NCBI GenBank assembly: GCA_046728155.1
Contig: JBKPDY010000018.1
Coordinates: 1 to 55,207, forward strand
Length of the DNA stretch: 55,207 nt
Source: CAWDLX01 sp046728155
GTDB taxonomy: Bacteria; Actinomycetota; Actinomycetes; Mycobacteriales; Micromonosporaceae
Direction: 5' to 3'
This document shows, one piece after another, positions 49,500 through 55,207 of the stretch. How positions within the stretch are numbered: position 1 is the stretch's first letter; the number at the start of each line of letters is the position of its first letter. The notes under the pieces are model-generated. The model ran no database searches, was not told the DNA's origin, and saw only the letters and a program-made list of their open reading frames with translations. The position numbers were made by a program, and so were the translations under genes.

Positions 49500-50281
49500 T
49501 AGAGCGGCCCCTCGAGCACTCCGGTCGGTAGCGCCCGGATCGTGGTCCGCAGCGCGCGGGCGGCCAGGGTCGCGGTCAGATCGGTGGTCGGCACACCCGG
49601 CAGTCCGTACAGGCGACGCGCCCAGGCCGGGAGCAGCGCCGTCGCGGACGCCGCCACTCCCACCCACATCGGCCGGACCGGCGTCCAACCGAGCCCCCAC
49701 GGTAACGACGGAAGTGCAAGATAGCGCGCCGTCGCGCGGGCGTCCGCGGTAGCGACCAGCCGCGGGCGCATGGCGTAGTAGTACGCGTCGATCTCGGCGG
49801 CTGTCGCCGGCACGGTGTCACGGTCAAGACCGACCAGATCGGCGACAATGAGCTGCTCGCCGTAGTACTGGTCGACCTCGGCCGCATTCAGGCCGACTCC
49901 GGCTCTGCGGGCCGTGTCGCAGAACGACTCCGTGGCGGTGACGTAGACCCAGCCCAGGAGTTCGGGGTCGTCGACCCGGAACCGCTCGCCCGTGGCTGGA
50001 TCAGTGGCCGACATCCGGGCGTGGATGCGCCGGACCCGGTCGGCGGCCGCGTGCGCCCGATCGGCCGGGGCGTAGATGACCTCGCCGTAGAAGCGCGCGG
50101 TTCGCAGCAGCCGACCCCACGGGTCCTCCCGGAACCGGGAGTTCTGCAGCACGCCGGCGAGCGCCCTGGGGTGCAACATCTGCAGGAGCAGGGCCCGGAA
50201 GCCGGCCAGCCACAGAACCGGTTCGGCGTGCAGGCGCCAGCTCACGCTCTGCGGACCGAAGAGGCCGACCCCGGGATCCAC
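49391..50281 (-). CDS. Oxygenase MpaB family protein (DUF2236)
   Basis: A 296-residue helical protein of the MpaB/DUF2236 family: SVSWRLHAEPVLWLAGFRALLLQMLHPRALAGVLQNSRFREDPWGRLLRTARF (heme-binding His in LHPRA), YVTATESFCDT and AMRPRLVATADARATARYL. Family members are heme proteins, some of which oxidise polyisoprene or fungal polyketides. The last 36 residues (after VERARAA) look nonconserved and come from reading through the antisense of the MFS gene. It is 36 bases upstream of the Fur gene stop on the same strand. Confidence 0.87.
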   Translation of the reverse strand: MDPGVGLFGPQSVSWRLHAEPVLWLAGFRALLLQMLHPRALAGVLQNSRFREDPWGRLLRTARFYGEVIYAPADRAHAAADRVRRIHARMSATDPATGERFRVDDPELLGWVYVTATESFCDTARRAGVGLNAAEVDQYYGEQLIVADLVGLDRDTVPATAAEIDAYYYAMRPRLVATADARATARYLALPSLPWGLGWTPVRPMWVGVAASATALLPAWARRLYGLPGVPTTDLTATLAARALRTTIRALPTGVLEGPLYQAAVERARAAPASRNDGATAQMSSTRTPGTANATR

Positions 50282-50317
50282 ACCATCAGCGTGCCACCGC
50301 CGGAGGCGATCCGCCCG

Positions 50318-50737
50318 TCAGCTGACAGAGCCGGCCTGGCAGCTGGGGCACAATCCCCAGAACGTCACCTCGGCCTCATCGACGACGAACCCGTGCGACG
50401 CCGACGGCTCGAGGCACGGCGCCTGTCCGGTCGCGCACTCGACATCGGCGATCGCACCGCAGCCGCGGCAGACCACGTGGTGGTGGTTGTCGCCGACCCG
50501 CCGTTCGTACCGGGCCGGCGACCCGGCCGGCTCGATCCGGCGGGCCAGGCCGGCGCGGGCAAGCGCGCCCAACACGTCGTAGACCGCCTGGATAGAGACC
50601 GACTCGAGCCGGCCGCGCACCTTCGAGGTGATCTCATCGACGTCGAGATGTCCGCCTTCGTTCAGGACCTCGAGCACGGTTCGGCGCGGCCGCGTCACGC
50701 GAAGGCCGCGGGTGCGCAGAAGCCGTTCTGGGGACAT
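50318..50737 (-). CDS. Fur family metal-responsive regulator
   Basis: A 139-residue Fur-type repressor: an N-terminal winged helix (LRTRGLRVTRPRRTVLEVLNEGGHLDVDEI, then VSIQAVYDVLGALARAGL) and a C-terminal metal-binding dimer domain. The latter has RVGDNHHHVVCRGCGAI and LCPSCQAG, two CxxC pairs for structural zinc. It resembles actinobacterial FurA-like proteins that control catalase genes. No catalase is next to it; the DUF2231 gene on the other strand and the MpaB gene downstream are possible targets. Confidence 0.9.
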   Translation of the reverse strand: MSPERLLRTRGLRVTRPRRTVLEVLNEGGHLDVDEITSKVRGRLESVSIQAVYDVLGALARAGLARRIEPAGSPARYERRVGDNHHHVVCRGCGAIADVECATGQAPCLEPSASHGFVVDEAEVTFWGLCPSCQAGSVS

Positions 50738-50844
50738 GACGCGACCATCACACCACGAGCCCTGCCGGTGGCTCAACCGCGGTACGCTGCCCCGTCGTTG
50801 AACCACGGGCATATGCAGAACCGTGCCTGTGTCCGTGGGTCCGT

Positions 50845-50907
50845 GACGTAGGCGAGGAGGCGAGCGGAAGCGAGCCACCGCACCTTGCGGGCGGTTCCTG
50901 GTATGGC
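50845..50907. repeat. Diverged copy of the 62/63-bp repeat
   Basis: GACGTAGGCGAGGAGGCGAG (50845-50864) and CACCTTGCGGGCGGTTCCTG (50880-50899) align with the units at 9552 and 12367, with differences. Read in the matching frame it gives SEPPHLAGGSW in place of SERQRAPQLANGSW. It lies in the gap before the DUF2231 gene. Confidence 0.7.
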
Positions 50908-50955
50908 AAATGATGTTGACCGGCTGAACACCGTCGGCCCAAGGAGGCATGCAAG

Positions 50956-51498
50956 GTGTTCGAAGAGATCCTCGGAATCCCGGCACATCCACTGATCATT
51001 CACGCCGCCGTCGTCTTCATACCGCTGCAGATCGTCGCGGCGATCGTGTACGGCCTGATCCCGGCGTGGCGCCGGCACCTGGTCTGGGCCGTACTCGTAC
51101 TCGCCGTGCTCGCCCCGGCCTCGGCCTGGGCGGCCAAGCTCTCCGGCGAGGCGTTCGAGCAGCGGTTGATCCGTAAGCACATCGCGACCGGTGAACTGAT
51201 AGCGAAGATCAATCAGCATGCTTCATTCGCTGCCGTCACGGCCTGGCTGAGCCTCGGTCTCTCGGCCGCGATGGTGATCCTGGTCTGGGCGATCGTCACC
51301 GGCCGGCGACGGTCGCCGGTCGCGGGGAACACCGCCGAGATCGACACCGACGCGGCGGCGATCATGGGTTCGCCGGCAGCCTTCAGGTTGGTGGCGCTCG
51401 TGTTCGTGGTCGCGGCGGTCGTGCTCGCCGGATTCACCGGCTACTACATTTTCCGTACCGGAGATACGGGCGCCCACATCGTATGGACCGGGTTCTAG
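50956..51498 (+). CDS. DUF2231 family membrane protein
   Basis: A 180-residue protein with four helices (about 12-32, 42-62, 90-112 and 135-158). It begins MFEEILGIPAHPLIIHAAVVFIPLQ, which is the signature of DUF2231, a family of small membrane proteins whose conserved histidines may bind heme. The GTG at 50956 follows AGGAGG. It is divergent from the Fur gene, with a repeat between them. The function is unknown. Confidence 0.88.
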   Translation: MFEEILGIPAHPLIIHAAVVFIPLQIVAAIVYGLIPAWRRHLVWAVLVLAVLAPASAWAAKLSGEAFEQRLIRKHIATGELIAKINQHASFAAVTAWLSLGLSAAMVILVWAIVTGRRRSPVAGNTAEIDTDAAAIMGSPAAFRLVALVFVVAAVVLAGFTGYYIFRTGDTGAHIVWTGF

Positions 51499-51507
51499 AC
51501 GGTTGCC

Positions 51508-51903
51508 TCAGAACAGCGCCCGGCCGCACAGCGCGAACAGCAGGAACGCCAGGACGACGCCGGTGAGCACCGCGACGCCGTAGGTGAACGTGCGGGCGCG
51601 CGCCTCGGCTGCGTCGATCTCGGCGTGATCCTGGGCGGGCAGCCGCCGCGGCGGCGCCGGCTCGACGATGAGCCGGGGCTGCCACACCGCGGGCGGCGGC
51701 GCCATCGTCGGTGGTCCGGCGTACTCCGGACCCGGCCGCTGGGCGGGTGGGCCGGATGGCTGCCCGGTCGGCCGCTTCCACTCGCCGTGCTCGGGCGCGC
51801 CCGGTTCATACGGTTCGTAGCCGGAGGACCCGAGCTGTGCGCCGGGCGGCTCGGCCGGCGACTCGTCACCCGGTCGCCGCCAGTACAGATCGTCCGGCTG
51901 CAC
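51508..51903 (-). CDS. Pro-rich membrane-anchored protein
   Basis: A 131-residue protein with a low-complexity Pro/Gly-rich N-terminus (GQPSGPPAQRPGPEYAGPPTM in parts). One C-terminal membrane helix (about 108-128: TYGVAVLTGVVLAFLLFALCG) follows. It is probably tail-anchored, with the Pro-rich part in the cytoplasm. The GTG start gives VQPDDLYWRRPG. I do not recognise the family. It lies 41 bases downstream of the helicase gene on the same strand. Confidence 0.72.
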   Translation of the reverse strand: MQPDDLYWRRPGDESPAEPPGAQLGSSGYEPYEPGAPEHGEWKRPTGQPSGPPAQRPGPEYAGPPTMAPPPAVWQPRLIVEPAPPRRLPAQDHAEIDAAEARARTFTYGVAVLTGVVLAFLLFALCGRALF

Positions 51904-51944
51904 GGCCGTGACGATACCCGACGGTGGCAGACGGTTCCGGCTGG

Positions 51945-53507
51945 TTAATCCGCCGTTGGTCCGTCGGTGGTAGCGGATGTGGATGACCGCCGCTGGCGTC
52001 CGCGGCGGCGTCGGCGAGGTTCACCCGCGTCCGCACTGCCGGTGTCTGGTGCGGGGGGACTCGCGGTCTCGGTGGGTTGCGTGCCGCTCGCCGAATCGGT
52101 CGCGCGACGACGCCGGCGCTGGCGGGGAGCGCGGTCGGCTGGCGCGGATCCGGCGTCATCAGGAGACCGTCCGCGGCGGCGCCCACCGCCCAGGTCCTCC
52201 TCGGCCTCGGCGCCGAGGCCGGCCCTGGTCCGCTCCCCCGTCGGCAGGGTACCGGTCGCAGTGTCCGCAATGGACAGATCCTCGAACAGGTGCGGCGAGG
52301 TGTGGTACGTCTCCGGCGGCTCCGGCATGTCGAGGCCGAGGGTCTTGTCGATGATCCGCCAGCGCGGCATGTCCTCCCAGTCCACGAACGTCACCGCAAC
52401 ACCGGTTGCGCCGGCGCGACCGGTCCGTCCAATCCGGTGGGTATACGTGTCCGGGTCCTCGGGGCAGTCGTAGTTGATGACATGGGTGACCCCGGAGACA
52501 TCAAGGCCGCGGGCGGCCACGTCGGTCGCCACCAGAACATCGACCTTGCCGCTGCGGAACGCACGAAGGGCCCGCTCCCGGGCGGCCTGGCCGAGGTCGC
52601 CGTGCACGGCCGCGACGGCGAATCCGCGGAAGTCGAGATCCGCCGCCGCCCTGTCCGCGGCCCGCTTCGTCCGGGTGAAGATCATCGTGAGGCCGCGGCT
52701 CTCGGCCTGCAGGATCCGGGCGACCACCTCGACCTTGTTCAGCGGATGCGTGCGGTAGACGAGTTGTCGGGTCAGTGGCGAGGCGGTCACGTCGTGGCGT
52801 GCGTGCACGGTCACCGGCTGGGCCAGGAAGCGTCGGGCCAGCGCCACGATCGGATCGGGCATCGTGGCGGAGAACAGCATCGTCTGCCGGTCGACCGGCA
52901 GCATCGCGAGGATCTTCTCCACATCATCGAGGAAGCCGAGGTCGAGCATGCGATCGGCTTCGTCGAGAACCAGCGCCCGGACGCGGTCCAGGCGCAGGTG
53001 TGGCTGGTGCCTGCCCCGCGCCGGCCGGGCCAGGTCGAGCAGGCGGCCGGGCGTGCCGACAATGATCTCGACGCCGCGCTGCAGCGCCTCGATCTGCGGC
53101 TCGTAGGCGACCCCGCCGTAGACGGGCAGAACCCGCACGCCGCGGGTGCTGCCGGTGGCAGCAATGTCGCGGGCGACCTGCAGGCCGAGTTCGCGGGTGG
53201 GGACGACCACGAGGGCTTGCGCAAGGCCGTCGGCTCCTTCCGCCGGCGAGACGAGACGGTCGAGCAGCGGCACTCCGAAGCCGAGCGTCTTGCCGGTTCC
53301 GGTCGGCGCCTGGCCGATCATGTCGGCGCCGCGGAGGCCGATGGGCAGCGCGTACTCCTGGATGGCGAACGACCGGGTGATCCCGGCAGCCGCGAGCGCC
53401 GCGACCGTCTCCGGGCGCGCGCCGAGTTCTTCAAATGTCGGTGAGTCGGGACGTACGGGAGCCCGGGCCGCCAACGGCTTCCCGGGAATATCTTCAACTT
53501 GTGTCAA
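51945..53507 (-). CDS. DEAD-box RNA helicase, RhlE-like
   Basis: A 520-residue ATP-dependent helicase. Motifs are Q (FAIQEYALPIGLRG), I (APTGTGKT), Ia (PTRELGLQ), II (VLDEADRM), III (FSATMP), IV-VI (TDVAARGLDVSG, HRIGRTGR). The C-terminal 110 residues are Arg/Ser-rich and unstructured, and probably bind RNA. The TTG start at 53507 is the only one available. It lies near DUF3107 and TetR genes, an arrangement also seen at mycobacterial Rv3211-Rv3208. A role in ribosome assembly or RNA decay is likely. Confidence 0.93.
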   Translation of the reverse strand: MTQVEDIPGKPLAARAPVRPDSPTFEELGARPETVAALAAAGITRSFAIQEYALPIGLRGADMIGQAPTGTGKTLGFGVPLLDRLVSPAEGADGLAQALVVVPTRELGLQVARDIAATGSTRGVRVLPVYGGVAYEPQIEALQRGVEIIVGTPGRLLDLARPARGRHQPHLRLDRVRALVLDEADRMLDLGFLDDVEKILAMLPVDRQTMLFSATMPDPIVALARRFLAQPVTVHARHDVTASPLTRQLVYRTHPLNKVEVVARILQAESRGLTMIFTRTKRAADRAAADLDFRGFAVAAVHGDLGQAARERALRAFRSGKVDVLVATDVAARGLDVSGVTHVINYDCPEDPDTYTHRIGRTGRAGATGVAVTFVDWEDMPRWRIIDKTLGLDMPEPPETYHTSPHLFEDLSIADTATGTLPTGERTRAGLGAEAEEDLGGGRRRGRSPDDAGSAPADRAPRQRRRRRATDSASGTQPTETASPPAPDTGSADAGEPRRRRRGRQRRSSTSATTDGPTAD

Positions 53508-53744
53508 CGAGGTGTCCCTGTTAATCGGGAGCGCCCCGGACGTTCGCGGGTGCGCTCATTCGTCGGGCGCGGGCACGCTTGACGACGACACGGTGGGAGT
53601 CTCGGCCGTCGAGGGCCTCACGCGGAGCCGAGCAGGTGGCCACTGGTGGTGTCACGCCCCGCCACGGACTGTGACTCGATCATACGGGCTGGTCAGCGCA
53701 TATGCGACCAGGTGTGACCACTCGCACCGCCGTCGTCGATCTTT

Positions 53745-53794
53745 CGGTCGAGCCGGTGAACTCAGCCCGCGGTCGAGCCGGTGAGCTCAGCCCG
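53745..53794. repeat. 25-bp tandem duplication over the DUF3107 stop
   Basis: Two units at 53745-53769 and 53770-53794, each starting CGGTCGAGCCGGTGA and ending CTCAGCCCG, match at 24 of 25 bases. The second covers the DUF3107 stop codon at 53787-53789. It looks like a recent slip or tandem duplication at the gene end. Confidence 0.8.
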
Positions 53795-54014
53795 CGGTGA
53801 AGCCGACTTTGCGGGTGACCGCCTCGTCGATCTCGACATAGGCCAGCTTGCTCACGGGGACGATGACCTGCTTGCCCTTCTCGTCGGCGAGTGTGAGCAC
53901 ACCCGTGGAATCGGCGAGCGCCTTGGTCACGGCAGCAGCAACCTCGGCCGGCGTTTGCGTGCTTTCGATCACCAGCTCGCGTGGCGCCTGCTGTACACCG
54001 ATCTTGACCTCCAC
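53787..54014 (-). CDS. DUF3107 domain protein
   Basis: A 75-residue protein: VEVKIGVQQAPRELVIESTQTPAEV, then LADEKGKQVIVPVSKLAYVEI. This is the small, highly conserved actinobacterial DUF3107 family (mycobacterial Rv3208A), of unknown function. The GTG start at 54014 has a GAGGAGGGA site. It lies 143 bases downstream of the TetR gene on the same strand, matching the mycobacterial gene order. Confidence 0.93.
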   Translation of the reverse strand: MEVKIGVQQAPRELVIESTQTPAEVAAAVTKALADSTGVLTLADEKGKQVIVPVSKLAYVEIDEAVTRKVGFTAG

Positions 54015-54157
54015 GGACGGTCCCTCCTCGTGCATTGTGACCAACGAAAGGCTAGCCGATCCGCCTTGAACTCGAGCGCGGTCGTGTCCCCCGATGTCGC
54101 GTCCACTGTGGTCGCAAGAATGTCGTGGCCCGGTAAGTCACACGCAGACGGCGAACG

Positions 54158-54805
54158 TCAGGTTTGATGGACCGCCTCGCCGCTCTGCAGCGGGAAACCC
54201 GCGATCCCACGCCAGTTGAGCGCGGCCAGCAGGGCGACCGCGTCGGGCTTGGAAATCTTGCGCCCGCCGGCCAGCCAGAAGCGGGCCGCCACCTCGGCCG
54301 CCCCACAGAGCCCGGCCGCCAGGATCTCGGCCCTCGATCGGCTCACACCGGTGTCTGCCATGATCGTCTCGGTGATGGCGTCCGCGCAGCCGCGTTCGAC
54401 CTTGGCCACCCGTTCGCGGACAGCCGGCTCGTGGCGCAGGTCCGACTCGAACACGAGCCGGAACGCCTCGCTCTCGTGGTCGACGAAGTCGAAGTACGCG
54501 GCGACGGCACCTTCGACCCGCTGCTTGTTATCGGTCGTCGCCTTCATCTCCTCGCGCACCCGTGCCACAATCGCGTCGCTGTGCGTGTCGAGCAGCGCCA
54601 GATAGAGGTCGAGCTTGCCGGGAAAGTGCTGGTATAGCACTGGTTTCGAGACGCCTGCCCGTTCGGCGATGTCGTCCATGGCGGCCGCGTGGTAGCCCTG
54701 CGCGACGAAGACATCCTGGGCGGCGGCAAGCAGCTGCTTACGCCGGGCAGATCGAGGCAGACGCATCGGGCGACCAGCCGTTTGCGGTTCACTCACCGTG
54801 GCCAT
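54158..54805 (-). CDS. TetR family transcriptional regulator
   Basis: A 215-residue regulator with an N-terminal helix-turn-helix: RKQLLAAAQDVFVAQGYHAAAMDDIAERAGVSKPVLYQHFPGKLDLYLALL (about 20-70). A ligand-binding helical domain follows (AYFDFVDHESEAFRLVFESD, LAAGLCGAAEVAARFWL). The ATG at 54805 has AGGAGGGACG just upstream. It matches mycobacterial Rv3208 in order with DUF3107. Its ligand and targets are unknown. Confidence 0.93.
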   Translation of the reverse strand: MATVSEPQTAGRPMRLPRSARRKQLLAAAQDVFVAQGYHAAAMDDIAERAGVSKPVLYQHFPGKLDLYLALLDTHSDAIVARVREEMKATTDNKQRVEGAVAAYFDFVDHESEAFRLVFESDLRHEPAVRERVAKVERGCADAITETIMADTGVSRSRAEILAAGLCGAAEVAARFWLAGGRKISKPDAVALLAALNWRGIAGFPLQSGEAVHQT

Positions 54806-55007
54806 CGTCCCTCCTGTGGTGCGACCGTAACTTATTCCAGCATGCGCCTGTCGGTCTTTGCGGTCTGCCCACGCTCGTTCAGAGCCCCACCGGCGAATCG
54901 ACAGGATTCGCCACGGCATCAGTCGTCCCCTCTATTCTCACCGATTTGTGTGGCGGCGTTCACCAGCCGAACACGGTAGCCTCACGGCAGGCGATCGAGG
55001 AGCGCGC

Positions 55008-55207
55008 GTGGACGAGATCAACACTGGCCACCGGGACCCGACCGAGGTCGGATATCCGGGTCCGGACGCGCCTCCTACCGCAGGCCCGGGCGTGACTGGT
55101 CTCGCGGTGGCCACGGCCGCGATCATCACCGCTCGGTGGAGCCCCCGTGGCCGCGCGAGCCCACCCGCCGATCCGGATGCCGCCGCGGATCCGGAGGGGA
55201 ACGGATA
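55008..55207 (+). CDS. Hypothetical protein, 5' end only
   Basis: A reading frame that runs off the window, 66 residues visible: VDEINTGHRDPTEVGYPGPDAPPT, then AVATAAIITARWSPRGRASPP. It starts at GTG with a GAGGAG site. The visible part is Pro/Ala-rich and has no domain. By analogy with Rv3207c, next to the TetR gene in mycobacteria, a DUF3152-type protein is possible, but nothing visible proves it. Confidence 0.6.
   Translation, partial: MDEINTGHRDPTEVGYPGPDAPPTAGPGVTGLAVATAAIITARWSPRGRASPPADPDAAADPEGNG

Noticed and set aside
52077..53444. Plus-strand frame opposite the DEAD-box helicase
   Set aside because: Antisense shadow; all helicase motifs are on the minus strand.

Overview
The window is high-GC DNA from an actinomycete. 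Evidence for this is the mycothiol gene mshB, a seven-iron ferredoxin next to an N-succinyl-DAP aminotransferase, the actinobacterial form of dapD, an Scr1-type XRE/DUF397 pair, DUF3117 and DUF3107 proteins, many GTG/TTG starts and purine-rich ribosome binding sites. The Scr1/DUF397 pair and the abundance of short GC-rich repeats suggest Micromonosporaceae or a close relative. That placement is inference. Almost all of the window is ordinary chromosome. No tRNA, rRNA, CRISPR array, prophage or intact transposon was seen.

Layout. 0-2.3 kb: end of a peptide ABC transporter operon (permease tail plus two ATPases). 2.4-7.4 kb: S9 peptidase divergent from mshB, two membrane proteins and a GNAT acetyltransferase. 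7.5-10.9 kb: fdxA, dapC and a polytopic membrane protein carrying three in-frame copies of a 63-bp repeat. 11.1-13.0 kb: Scr1-like regulator with DUF397 partner, two copies of the same repeat, and two small Cys-rich proteins. 12.9-14.0 kb: PaaI-type thioesterase divergent from an HxlR regulator across a clear inverted repeat. 14.5-16.7 kb: dapD and dapE, divergent; with dapC these give three steps of the succinylase branch of DAP/lysine synthesis. 16.8-21.1 kb: a co-directional run of two LOG-family proteins, an NTF2-like protein, a DivIVA-domain protein, an SRPBCC protein, 3-methyladenine glycosylase and an unknown protein.

21.1-24.9 kb: enoyl-CoA hydratase with a PaaX-type regulator, a DUF3117 protein and leucyl aminopeptidase. 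25.3-26.6 kb: a broken DUF222/HNH (13E12-type) gene with a frameshift and an in-frame amber stop. 26.7-32.4 kb: HtrA-like protease, TatB, Mrp, DUF1003 protein and an MgtE-N/CBS protein, a gene order resembling the mycobacterial htrA-tatB-mrp region. 32.5-42.3 kb: PhzF protein, EamA transporter, then an acyl-CoA cluster (CoA-ester lyase, SDR, acyl-CoA dehydrogenase, CoA-binding protein, MaoC dehydratase) interrupted by a radical SAM protein, thioredoxin and a DUF393 protein, followed by a DUF695-RraB fusion. 42.4-49.5 kb: small housekeeping and hypothetical genes (SpoU methyltransferase, DUF6758, PH-domain protein, PHP phosphoesterase, MarC, RecB-type nuclease, MFS). 49.4-55.2 kb: MpaB-type protein, Fur regulator, DUF2231 protein, DEAD-box helicase, DUF3107 and TetR, the last three resembling the mycobacterial Rv3211-Rv3208A-Rv3208 neighbourhood.

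The most unusual content is repetitive and regulatory. A 62/63-bp GC-rich element is found both between genes (62 bp) and inside a gene (63 bp, frame preserving). A 13-bp palindrome resembling two facing DnaA boxes recurs. A 68-bp near-perfect palindrome lies between marC and a DUF6191 gene. There are two well-formed operator candidates. No wholly new multi-gene system could be established from sequence alone. The best candidate for follow-up is the repeat family together with the adjacent Scr1/DUF397/Cys-rich cluster.
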